64,000 nucleotides of DNA, taken from NCBI GenBank assembly GCA_038502055.1, contig JAXRKN010000044.1, positions 9,573,501-9,637,500 on the forward strand. The letters run 5' to 3'. Position 1 is the stretch's first letter, and each line of letters begins with the position of its first letter. Source of the DNA: Tanytarsus gracilentus. Lineage: Eukaryota > Arthropoda > Insecta > Diptera > Chironomidae. Below, piece by piece: positions 49,301-59,489 of this stretch. The notes under the pieces are model-generated. The model saw only the letters and a list, made by a program, of their open reading frames with translations, made no database searches and was not told the origin of the DNA. Position numbers and translations under genes: made by a program.

Positions 49301-52300
49301 ATAAAATATTTTCAACTTTTAAAAAATTCTCTCTGAATTTTGATAACAATTGTTATAATTTAAAATTAAAGGTTGAAAGATCAGTAAAATGATTTGCGCT
49401 ACCGTGAAATTATTTGATTGTAGCCGATTGTAGCAATTATAATAATTAAGTTGTTTGTGAAATAATTAAAGTAAAATAAATATCAAAATTTTTTAGAACT
49501 GTAAAATGTGAACTTGGCTTTAAAAAATTTAAAACAGAAGGCAACAATATACAGAATTTCTTAGCAAAAAAATATCAAATTTGTGAATTTCCCTCCCCCT
49601 TGTATTTCATAATCAAACATTTCATACATGTTTTACAGCAAAAAAAGGGATAAGAAATGATTTTCAAACATAACTTTCTTTATGTTTGGGATTAAGTTGT
49701 GTAAAAAGATAAGCATCAATCGTGGGAGGGAGCAAATCGGATTTTTCCTCCTCAAAAGCTCTTTTTATTCAATGAAAAGCAACAATAACGGAAAACTTGA
49801 ATCCCTCACTCTCTCGATGACGTGCTTTAACTTTTTAGTTCTGTACCTTCCGAATGAAGCAGCCATGGAGTTCGAGAAAAAAAGAAAGGAAATTCAACAT
49901 TATTTAAAGCCATTGAAGAGAGAGGGTTAAAAAATCTTTTGAGACTTTCACCTTTTCTTAACCGGTAACATTTAATCAAGGGATGGACACTCAAGATAAG
50001 CAATTTAAATATTTTTATTCTGTAGATTTTATACATAATTTTGAGTGTTGCATCCCTTGAAGCTTTTTTTCATCCTTAAACAATTTATAAGAATTTTCAA
50101 TGGACCGACGAGAATTTTTATCTTTTGCGTCAATTTCAAGCATTCAAAGACACGAATTTTCTTAAATCGATTTTGCATTAAATATAGAATAACTCTAAAA
50201 GAGTGATGTGATGCGCATGCACAATATGTTTCGGTTATTAAATTAATTATGGCATGCGGGAAGCAGGAGTAACGAATAAAGTGTCGTAGTAGAGATGTGA
50301 TGATGATGAAGGGACCAAAACCTCTTTGCATCACTCTCGTGAGAGTCAATTAGTCTCGAAACATTTACAAAGTCATTTTATAATTAATGATGATATCATC
50401 CTCCATACAATTTTTTCGCATTGCACACACAAAGCGTATGCGAGAGATGAGTTCTTTTTTATCAGCAGCAGTTAGCACGATGAAGATGTGAATAAGTGGT
50501 AATTATGAAGAAATGTCGTTAAACTTGCTCACAGAAGTTTGATGGTGATAAAAAGTCCTTGAATGTTATTGGACTGTTTAAGTATTTCGCTGAAAGTTTA
50601 CCTTTGGATCGTGAAAACATTACAAATAATTCTTCAATCTCTGACAATTTTATCGCTTACTTACTCATCGAGCAGTTCAAGTGGATTTAATGAATTCATC
50701 TCAAAAATCATCGCACCACCTCCTTTTTATTTTTATCACCACTTAAATTGTTATTTTTCGACACAATTAGTGAGAGAGAGAAAAACTCATTGTTGAAATT
50801 CAATGAATTTAAATTAAATTTTCTAAGCATGCAGCGAGTGAAAAAGCGCGAGCTTTGTAAAGTTGAAAAAAAGATGAAAAGAGAGAGAGGAAGAAAATTT
50901 GCATATTTTCCCTGGTGATGATGTACCGTCGAAGTTTATATTTTCATTTTCTGCATAAACTCCACCGAGAGGAAAATTTCAATTAACCTCGGCATTATTA
51001 AAATCACATACATCATTCTCACTTCACATGGATGTGAATGAACGGCAGTAAAAGCTCATTAAAAATTTAAAATGTTCATTCGAGTGCGGAGATGGGAGGA
51101 CATGTTAGATATTTTTATTCATCTTATAAATTTAAGAGTTGAAAACTTAAAATTTTATGCTAAGAAATTTAAAATAAAAAATATACAAAAAAATGTTTCA
51201 AAACCCACACGTGGGTGTTGCCGCGTAACCCACTTGTAACAGATCAGTGTTTGAAAATCAAGTGCATAAAAAATGAGTTTAAGTCAATCCGGACACTTTG
51301 GCTGTCCGTGGCAGTCCTGTTCGACCATTCCTCAAAAATCGTCTATGTCAATAGATTCCTGGTCCAATTACGAGTTCAACGATACCCATGAAGTCAAAGT
51401 TCTGAAAAATGGATATTTTGGCTGTCCGTGGCACTACTGGCCGTCCATGATGGACATTCATCAAAAATCATCTATGTCAATAGATTCCTGGTCCAATCAC
51501 GAGTTCAACGATACCCATGAAGCCATAGTTCTGAAAAATGGACATTTTGGCTGTCCGTGGCACTGCTGGCCGGCCATGATGGACATTCCTCAAAAATCAT
51601 CTATATCAATCGATTCCTGGTCCAATCACGAGTTCAACGATACCCATGAAGCCATAGTTCTGAAAAATGGACATTTTGACTGTCTGTGGCACGACCATAG
51701 GTCACGACTCGAAAAATCATGTATGTCAATCGATTCCTGGTCAAGTTACGAATCAATGCCAATCGATTTCTGGTCCAATCACGAGTTCAACGATACCCAT
51801 GAAGCCATATAAGAGAAAATTTGTATGAAAAATGGACATTATGGCCGTCCATGGCACGACCATAGGTCATGACTCAAAAAATAGTCAGTGCCTGCACATA
51901 TAGACCCTAAGAGCTACCATCTGGCGAAAACTAGAAGTCTCTAGCTGGTCCAGGGACCGAGATCTCGCTTGTGCAGACGGACGGACGGACGGACGGACGG
52001 ACGGACGGACGGACGGAATCACGAGCATATAAGCGTTACACCACTTTGTGGGTTACGCTAAAAAGTGTGCAACCCCTGAATGAGTATTTAAAAAAGTTGG
52101 CACACATGTTTCTTTTTAATTCTCAATATGCACATCACTCATATTGATGTACATTGGAGAATTTGAGTGTTATATGTTTATGTGAAATTGCAACACGATA
52201 ACCTCAATTTCGCACGAGCGAATCCAATTTTCATGACATCTCTCTCACTCCTGTTGAATGTTGTAACCTAATGCTTTTGTCACTGCACATCCACTGTGGA

Positions 52301-54883
52301 GAAAAGGATAAATGAGTCTTTATACTTGTCAAGAAAAATTACATTTTCATATCTCGAGGATTTTTCTCATATTTTTTGCTGTTGATTCAAGGAAAAATAT
52401 GGAAGAAGTAAGAGATTACAGAAACCGACAAGGTCGTGAGATAGAAAGATGGAAATTTTTTGATTGAAAGCTCAAGTATGTGAAAATGTTGCAGTGGATT
52501 TTTTTTGACAAGTCTAAAAATCAAATTTTTTAAAAACCGTTGAAATTAACAAAAACTAAATTTCAAATTTTTTTCCTCTTTTATTTTGCATAAATTTTTT
52601 AACACCTAAATTCACCCTCGCTTATCACTTTTATAAGGCTCAAAAAATTATCTTTTGTTAATGAAAAAGCTCCGCGGGGCTTCGAAAAAAGAAGAAATGA
52701 GAAAATAAAAGAGTGATGAATAAATGTGAATGGAGTGAAATGTTTCAAAAAGAAGTAATAAACTTTCCTCACCGAGAATAAAAATGACACAAAAAATTTA
52801 ATCTTTCACTCGGAAAAAAAGTATTGCGAAGCTGACATGAAATGAAATAAAACGATAATGATTTAACGTTGAATTCATGGAGCGGAGAAAAAATATGGAA
52901 AAATTTTGCACGACGACGAAAATATGACAATTTTCACATGGAATATATTATGTTGCAAAAATGTAAATTTATATTCATCGCAATTCGGCGAAAAATGAAA
53001 AATTTCGAGCATGAACACAAATTTTGCGATAGAGTTTCCGATGTAGAAAAAATAATTTTCCACCTTTTCAATTTGAATTTTGTAATTAATTTTTTGGGTA
53101 ATGTGGTTTTGCTCGGGGACTGGAAACTTCCGTAAAATTAAATGAATCTTTTACGTTTCATGTTCACACCATGTAAAATTAAATTCTCTACAGAAATAAA
53201 TTGCTTCTGGGTATTTTTTAAAGAGCTGCAATTTAATTAAATTAAAATCGATTTTTTTTAAAAAATATTTTTATCTCAAAACATTTTTTATTCATGTTTT
53301 TCCACAACGACCACATGCTGAACTCCCAATTCCGAAAGTTTTACTTTTGTGGTTTTTTACATCAAAAACTACTCTCGTATGGTTTTTCGAGAGTTCGAAA
53401 AATTATTTGCAAGCATAAATCATAATAAATAACAATATTTAACCTCAATATGACTCTCTCATGTTTCAATTTTATATATACTGCTGCTATTTGTCCGAAA
53501 AGTGCCTCTGCCATAAATCTATAATCAAATCTCGGTGACTTCGCATCATGAAAAATTTATCGAATACAAACAAGGTTGTGAAACTTTTAAAATACAAAAT
53601 AAAACATTCTCAAAATGATCAAATTTTTGATATTTTTAAAGTTTCAAATTAAAAAATCAAATTTAGTGTCCATTCCTTAATTAAATAATTTTTTGCCAAA
53701 ATCTCTGCTAGTAAATCGATTCAGAGAGTTTATTGATGTGCTTTTAGCACTTTGACATGAGTTAGTTAGATACACATGCACACAAACATGAACACGTATC
53801 CACCATCATCGTCATTCCTTTTATGAAATTTTAATGACTTTTTTCTCAACTTCCTTCTGCTCAATTGTCTTGTGCGGTGATGATTATTTTCCTGTGCAAT
53901 ATCTGGATGATGCGATTGCAGGTTTCAGGCTTGGCGATGTTGATATCGGGCATATGGGTACAAATTGCACTTCATCGCTACATGGAACTGTCAACGTACT
54001 ATACAAACACATTTCAAATAATCCTCGTCGGAACGGGATTGCTCATATTGTTCGTGGGCACAATCGCCTGCTGTTGTACAGTGAAAGCACAATCAAGTTT
54101 ATTATACGTGGTAAGAATAAAAATTCTTTCCTATCTCTCACATGTCATTTCCCTTTACGACTCACTAAGGTGGCGGGGATGAATATAGAGAAATTAATTA
54201 TGCATCTTCTAATTCTCTTTTTATGATGTCATCAACATTATCATCATTATCTCCACCTCGCAAGTATTCGGGATTTTTGGCCGTTATTTTGATTGTAGAA
54301 GTAACTTTAGCTGTAACTTTGTACACATATAAAGATCACCTTACGAGCGGGTTGAAAAAGGGGTTGAATCAGAGCTTGCAGAACTACGGACCGTCTGCAG
54401 TCATGCAATCGGCTGACTTTGATGCCATGCAGGAAAACGTGAGTGTCTTTATGCCTTAATAATTTTTTTAATTTGTCAAATTTATTTTTCAAATTTTGAG
54501 ATCTAAATTTAATTTTTTTAAATGAGGTCATAAATGTTTTAAAATTTGCATCCAACTTTAAAACTTTAATTTTAAATTCTCTCCAAAAATAGCTCGGCTG
54601 CTGCGGAAATCAAGACTATCGTGACTGGTACAGTTTAAACCGTCAATCAATTCCACGATCGTGCTGTCGTGTCACTCAAGGTGGCAATCGCTGCGACGCG
54701 CAGGATGAGAAGCAAATTTACACTCAAGGCTGCTATCTGATAGTTACAAAGTATCTCGACAAAAGTCTCGGGCGAATATCATTCTCAACACTCGGCTTTG
54801 CACTCTTTCCCCTCGTGGGCTGCATTTTATCAATTGCATTGGCAAAGACTATCAATAAGGCTAAATACGAGCAGATGGCATAA
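37356..54883 (+). CDS. Tetraspanin
   Basis: Four coding exons: 37356-37433, 53922-54110, 54265-54438 and 54593-54883, all phase 0, giving 243 residues. Four-pass membrane protein that organises partner proteins at the cell surface. TM1 spans the exon 1/2 junction (LLMASNIAFW then VSGLAMLISGIWV), TM2 is about 52-72 (ILVGTGLLILFVG), TM3 about 90-112 and TM4 about 207-231. The large loop has the diagnostic CCG at 150-152 and six cysteines (150, 151, 171, 172, 181, 194). The C-terminus ends INKAKYEQMA. The first intron is about 16.5 kb and holds four cytochrome b561 genes on the other strand and two mobile-element copies. The exact Tsp subfamily was not determined. Confidence 0.93.
37434..39234. 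other. Tetraspanin intron 1, left part
   Basis: AT-rich intronic sequence with many CTCTCT/GAGAGA stretches. Short open frames are present but lack splice support or family similarity. Confidence 0.4.
39235..40290 (+). mobile_element. Non-autonomous Helitron/Helentron-like element (mini-me/DINE-1 type), copy 1
   Basis: Begins CACCTTTTTAGTGTAACCCA and ends near 40290 with GTGGGTTTTGAAACATTTTT. Subterminal TAACCCAC and GTGGGTTA are inverted repeats. A GTCC/GTCT microsatellite lies at about 39289-39313. Near the end is a short hairpin (ACCCAC-GT-GTGGGT). The middle has degenerate tandem units of about 120 bp (GGCTTCATGTA...GTTGAACTCG) and a 17-bp minisatellite. Dipteran mini-me and DINE-1 elements are known for GTCY microsatellites and such ends. 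No Rep/helicase gene is present. Copy 2 at 51187-52072 is in the opposite orientation. Confidence 0.75.
39813..40141. repeat. 17-bp minisatellite
   Basis: About 18 copies of GGAACACAGTGGAAAAT with point changes and occasional one-base slips, inside mobile-element copy 1. Long open frames on the minus strand here (FHFPLCSIF-type repeats) are products of the period and not genes. Confidence 0.95.
40291..42344. other. Tetraspanin intron 1, between element copy 1 and the b561 cluster
   Basis: AT-rich intronic sequence; no supportable coding exon or RNA gene seen. Confidence 0.4.
42345..43155 (-). CDS. Cytochrome b561-domain protein, cluster gene 1 (CYB561D2-like)
   Basis: Two exons on the minus strand, 43155-42768 and 42712-42345, joined in phase 1 to give 251 residues (a later Met, MGESRSF, would give a shorter start). 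Six-helix di-heme membrane protein of the CYB561D type, which moves electrons from ascorbate across endomembranes to reduce monodehydroascorbate or ferric iron. The four expected heme-ligand histidines are seen in HTWHAFCCSIGFQLLM, KKWFHALLQAVGG, IWHARMG and FSKFFHNLFAL. The conserved MAEGILAMYSGN-type motif is TEGILAMYSGN. First of four tandem paralogues in the tetraspanin intron. Confidence 0.9.
43348..44111 (-). CDS. Cytochrome b561-domain protein, cluster gene 2
   Basis: Two exons on the minus strand, 44111-43754 and 43700-43348, same intron position and phase as its neighbours, giving 236 residues beginning METRSWWETLEVCLNTLNHA. Heme histidines are seen in YTWHEICCSIGFHLLM, KKWIHAFLQATGG, IWHGIFG and FSKFLHNLFAI. 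Six hydrophobic helices. The product and topology are as for cluster gene 1. About 200 bp separate its stop from the start of gene 1. Confidence 0.92.
44512..45261 (-). CDS. Cytochrome b561-domain protein, cluster gene 3
   Basis: Two exons on the minus strand, 45261-44901 and 44849-44512, same phase-1 intron, giving 232 residues beginning MKNRSLWEKFEVCLNTLNHA. Heme histidines are seen in HTWHEMCCSLGFNLLM, KKWLHGILQTAGG, IWHAKLG and FSKFFHNLVAI. The start of the protein is close to that of gene 2, suggesting a recent duplication. Confidence 0.92.
45262..47685. other. Spacer between b561 genes 3 and 4 (still inside tetraspanin intron 1)
   Basis: AT-rich, no coding exon recognised. The larger spacing than between genes 1-3 (200-400 bp) fits the greater divergence of gene 4. 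Confidence 0.4.
47686..48888 (-). CDS. Cytochrome b561-domain protein, cluster gene 4 (diverged)
   Basis: Three exons on the minus strand, 48888-48713, 48452-48283 and 48020-47686, giving 226 residues. The extra intron splits the conserved LAM-YS motif; it needs the weak donor AT|GTACGA, which restores LAMYSKNIFTNSLSRSEKTK in line with LAMYSGN of the paralogues. Reading on without splicing gives an unrelated tail. All four heme histidines persist (VFHAWFAATGY, KLHWILQ, KVHFGTIHSIFG, FTKYFHDLIGL), so electron transfer is still possible. It is the most diverged member and has a basic tail rich in Thr. Confidence 0.85.
48889..51186. other. Tetraspanin intron 1, between b561 gene 4 and element copy 2
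   Basis: AT-rich intronic sequence. Nothing supportable on either strand. Confidence 0.4.
51187..52072 (-). mobile_element. Non-autonomous Helitron/Helentron-like element, copy 2 (inverted)
   Basis: Reverse-complement relative of copy 1 at 39235-40290. It shares the end with AAAATGTTTCAAAACCCACA and hairpin ACCCAC-AC-GTGGGT. It also shares the block GGCGAAAACTAGAAGTCTCT and the end GCATATAAGCGTTACACCAC followed by the TGTGGGTTACGCTAAAAAG border. A perfect GACG microsatellite of about 41 bp lies at 51976-52016. The middle holds four units at 51301, 51421, 51550 and 51679 (periods 120, 129 and 129 bp), each multiples of three. Hence there is an open frame of 179 codons at 51273-51812 with repeated SMSIDSWSNHEFNDTHEAI. 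There is no sign that this frame is used. Confidence 0.75.
52073..53921. other. Tetraspanin intron 1, right part
   Basis: AT-rich intronic sequence up to the acceptor before 53922. No gene seen. Confidence 0.4.
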
Positions 54884-57800
54884 ACCTCGCTCTTTATCAT
54901 GTCCCTCATTCAGGATCCAATTTTTATTTGATTCTTATTCCGCAATGTAGACGCTTAATTTCGCACGTTTTCATTCGTCATTTGTTCCGTTATTCTGTGT
55001 CTCGATAATTGACTGCCAATGTGGTGTCGTTCGTGTACGTGAGTGTGAGTGGGCTGAGTCGAAATTGAATGAGGTCAAGTGAAGTTTATGAAAGCTCTGA
55101 TAATTTTTAAAGCCCACATTTTACCAATAATCTCATATTCATTTTCCATAACGACACCATCGACATTGTGAGATCATATTAAGGTCTTTATTGAATGCAA
55201 AATATATGAGAGCTTAATGGGCCTTTAACGTCCCACACTCACAGCTTCCCTCATTGACACTGTCGCATATGGACGATAAAAATAGAGGCAGTCACGTAAC
55301 CGGTGTTAATCCATTTATGTGATTCTGATTATTGAGCACATAGTTGATTAATGCACTATGAAGGTACTTTCAATGTGAAAACGTTCACGTGTGGATAGAA
55401 TTTGCTTGTCGAAAGTCTCCGCTGCTGTTAGCCGATAGTAAAAATATCATTTATTGGCACATGAAAATCAGTGAAATGAAAACAGCTTCAAGTACTTTAG
55501 ACACATACAAAAAATTTATGGCGTTCATAAATTGGCACAAATTCACAGAATTACTTCAACTCACACTCACCATCATCTCCCAAAAGACTGAACGATGATG
55601 ATGTTCAAGAAAATGTTGCGAAAATTATTTTTCTATTGCGTTTCTCGATGTGAAAAACACCTGTGGATATTGTACGAGTATGAGCTTATATGAACTTAAA
55701 TTTTTCCCTTTTGTTTGAATCTTAATTTATGTGATTTATTGCAATAAACCAGACGCATAAAGAGGGCATGATAAAGAGTTAAAAAAATATGAATGAGAAA
55801 AATACGAAAAATAAAAATTTACACAAAATGACCAATGAAGATTAACTTTAATGATATTATAAATGAAAAATATGCTTTCATCATCCTATTTCGAGAAAAA
55901 TGAGGATAAAAAATATTTCAAAGGTAAAGAAATCGTCGTATGAGCGATAGAAACGCTTTATTTTCGTGAGAAAATTGAATAAATTTGCAACTTCATATAT
56001 TATGAGTAGATAAAGTAAAAAAAGGTAATTAAAAAATGTAAATTTTGAAAAAAATTATTGAAAGCGATTAAAAAGTAAAGTTGAGAAAGTTTTAGTGAAA
56101 TATTTTTGTGTGAAAGATTTTTTAAATAATTTTCTAAAATAGTTTTAAAAACTTTCATTAAAATTTATTGAGAATTTCCTCAGTGCACAAAAAAAGTGTT
56201 AGAAATTTTAAATTTTCTCATTAATTGATCGTTTATAAAAAATTGATAGCAATTTTTTGAAATTTTTAAATCTTTAACGTTTTTATTTCTTTTCAAAAAT
56301 ATTTTACTAAAATCTTGCAAATTTATCTCAACAAAAGTTTGTACATTCTTATTGCATAAAATTAGTCTCGTAGATAAAACTTTTGTTATTTCACTCCAAT
56401 TTCTCTCGTTTTTACGCTTGAAAGGATAATTCAAGAATTAAGTCAGATAGATAAAAGTCGAAGTGGTATAAGAAGAAAGTAATTAAAAGACAAACAATCG
56501 AAGGAAAATGAGCTGAATGAAGTAAATAAAATGAGAGAGGAAAATTCCCATTAAGTCATTACTTCACAATCGAGGATGGTTGTTGAGTACAACAACGGAA
56601 TGCTAATTTTGTGTTTTTCCTCTCATCGAGTTGCTAAAGTTAATAAAAATTATTTCAAACGTCATAAATAAAATGTCAAAAAGTAATTTAACGAGTTATA
56701 GTTGAACGCTTTTTTTCTCTCGAATATTCTCAATTATTAATATTTAATGATGGAACAAAGAGAAAATATTACTCTGTAAAGCAGCGATGGGAACGAGCAC
56801 ACGAGAGGAAAATTGTTTGTTGAAGGAAATTCAATAATTTTCTTCTTCTTACTTAAGTTGATTTATAATTGAACAGGAGTTGAGAAATTGAATTTAATTT
56901 GATGAAAATTTCATCATGGAATTAGAAATTGATTAAAAATCGTTGAAGTTTAAATTATTGAATCAAACTTTTTCGGTGCTCCAAATTTAAAAGTTGAATT
57001 CTCATCCGAGTAATATTCATTTTTATCAAATTATCAACTCTGAAATTCTTGGCAAAATATTTTTGCATGAACATAAAAAATCCTCGTGTTCAAAATTTAT
57101 TCTCATCCGATGATGATGATGACAAAAATCTTCTCTCTCTCACATGATCAATTCAACTGAAATATGAATAATTTTTCTATAAATTGTCTGTAAAAAAAGC
57201 TTATGAAAGCATATCTCGAAAACTTGAATCTTCTCTCAGAATAAAAGTTGCCTGAAACATTTTTCTCCTTTATTTATTCAACATTTAAGCTCTCTTTAAC
57301 TCACAGAATAAAAAGTTCAGTATAGAATATTATATATGACATTCATACATTAATACATGGATTATTATATTGAGAATATAACACTGAATGTGATATAAAA
57401 AAAATTGTATAAATGTAGGAAATTATTTCATAAAAATTTCGTCACAATCACCAGAAGAATGTCAAAAGCATTATTTGCAAATATTTTAGAATTAAGAGCG
57501 GGACATGATAAATGCTCTCACATGACCTGCGAGGGAAATAAAATAAATTATATAGAATAAACAAAAGAAATACAAAACTTTATCCTCGTACCATAATGTT
57601 ATTATAGGTGTATATGAAGAAAGAAGAGAATAATAAAAATCTGCAATCAAATCACTTTAAAATGAGAAGAAAAGCACATGAAATTTTTTATTTTTCAATC
57701 AATAATAAGTACATTGAGTGGAAAAAAGACATGCATAGAAAGTTATTTTATTTTTAGGGAAGAGAAAGGTGGAAAAGCTTTTTTAAAAATTGGATAAAAG

Positions 57801-59340
57801 TACTAAGGTGAAGTTAGTGATTTTTAACTCGAAAATAATAAAGTTAAAAATATGAAAGATTTAAAATTAAAGCTCCTTAGAAAATATTTTTTCTTGTAAT
57901 TCCTTCTAACTTGACTCTTATATTTAATATGATAAGGATCTTCGAAGAAAATTCAAGAAAAGAAACTGAAGAAAATCTAAACATAACCTTTTTCCTTCTC
58001 TTCCATACACTTTTGTTTATTTTGTTCCAGTCAAGTTTTTATAACGAAAAAAATTCCATATAGCACAAGGAGAATGCCAAGAAGAGAAAAATAAGAAAAC
58101 ATGTTACGGCTGGGTGAGCTCATTTATAATGAATTCTAATTTTCTTCCTATTTTTAGATCGTCTCGAAAAAAAATATGATATAACTGAGATATGTCCATA
58201 AAGCATAAGAAAGAAGAGCTTTATGGCTAATACACGTTCTCCATATTTTTTCCCTTCAAGGTCGACGAAGGAATTGGATTTATAATGATCAAGTATGTAC
58301 AGTAAAGTATGCTCTTACAGTAATGAAATTTTGCATGCAATAATTTTATAAAATAAATGTATAAGATGATGAGCTTCTGCTGTGCATAGAGATTTGCAGG
58401 TCAATTATTCATAAGATTTATTATACGATATAAAAGTGCATTAAGAGGAGATATTTTATTTTCTTAGAATTAAGTGATGGTAGAAAATTTTCAAAACTCA
58501 AGGAAAATTTGAGAAAATTTAACAAAATACGGAAATTAAAAATTTTCTCAAAAGTTCATCTTGTAAATTTTGATTTTTGCCAACAGCTCAGCTATTTTAA
58601 GGGTAAGGGTTTCCTCTCAAGTTTTTGACTCACTTAGAAAATGTTAAAATTTATTTTACTTCATTCATCTGACCCCCAAAAAAAGCTTTTAAATATTTAA
58701 TAATGTTTTCAGGGCTCTTCTTTCAGCTTCATTTGCTCAACAAATTTAACCTCCAACCCGTAAAAGTCGTACGTAAGAAAATGTAAATGCTTTGCTTATT
58801 TTGAGGTAGAATAAGACACAAATATTCAAATGTGTTGTGTAAAAGCCTTGGATATTGTTAACATAGACACAATAATGCATGTTTGAGTAAAAGAGGGAGA
58901 TATATATATACGAGATGAGATCACATTAAGGAACTTTTATTATTTTTGTATAAGTAGTGAAGGGTTGGGAAATTTTCTATTTTTTCACAATTTAATAGTA
59001 AAATGTGTCTGAATGAACATATAAATCCTAGTGTCCCACCCACAGAAAAACTTTACACACAAGCCGGCTTTTCATGGCATTAATTTTTCATTCATATGCT
59101 GACTTATACGGAAAACGCATTCTTATTCAGTGTGTGTTTATACACGAGAAGCGAAAGAAAGAGACATGATATATATTGGATGATTACATATGAATTCCTC
59201 ACGTTCCGCCCACAAACTCTGTTGCTTTACTATCTACAGATGTTATTTTTTCGACTGTGTGTCTCATATTAAGGATGAAAAAGGTCTGTCGGCAACAATG
59301 ATGATGGACATATTTTTTTCTTTCAACTCTCTTGACCATC
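54884..59340. other. Gene-free stretch between tetraspanin and the GPCR
   Basis: About 4.4 kb of AT-rich sequence with convergent 3' flanks at its two ends. I looked for coding exons, tRNA-like boxes and long repeats and saw none that I can support. Confidence 0.45.
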
Positions 59341-59489
59341 TCAATTCTTTATTAATGTGGTATTCAATGTTGCAGCACTTGAGCTCTTTGTCATCATCCG
59401 ACCATTGTGTCGACTTACTGAGGTTGAATTAAGATCCAGCGTTGAGAGTGTCGTCGGTGTTTTTGCTCGTAAGCCCATCTTTCGAATTC
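59341..59489 (-). other. Alternative last exon B of the GPCR
   Basis: Acceptor CCATTTTAG, phase 1, adds 49 residues starting GIRKMGLRAKTPTTLSTLDL, then a Ser/Thr-rich tail ending TLIKN and TGA. It is reached directly from the TM6-7 exon by skipping exon A, because exon A contains its own stop. The Ser/Thr content fits a GPCR phosphorylation tail. Confidence 0.6.
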
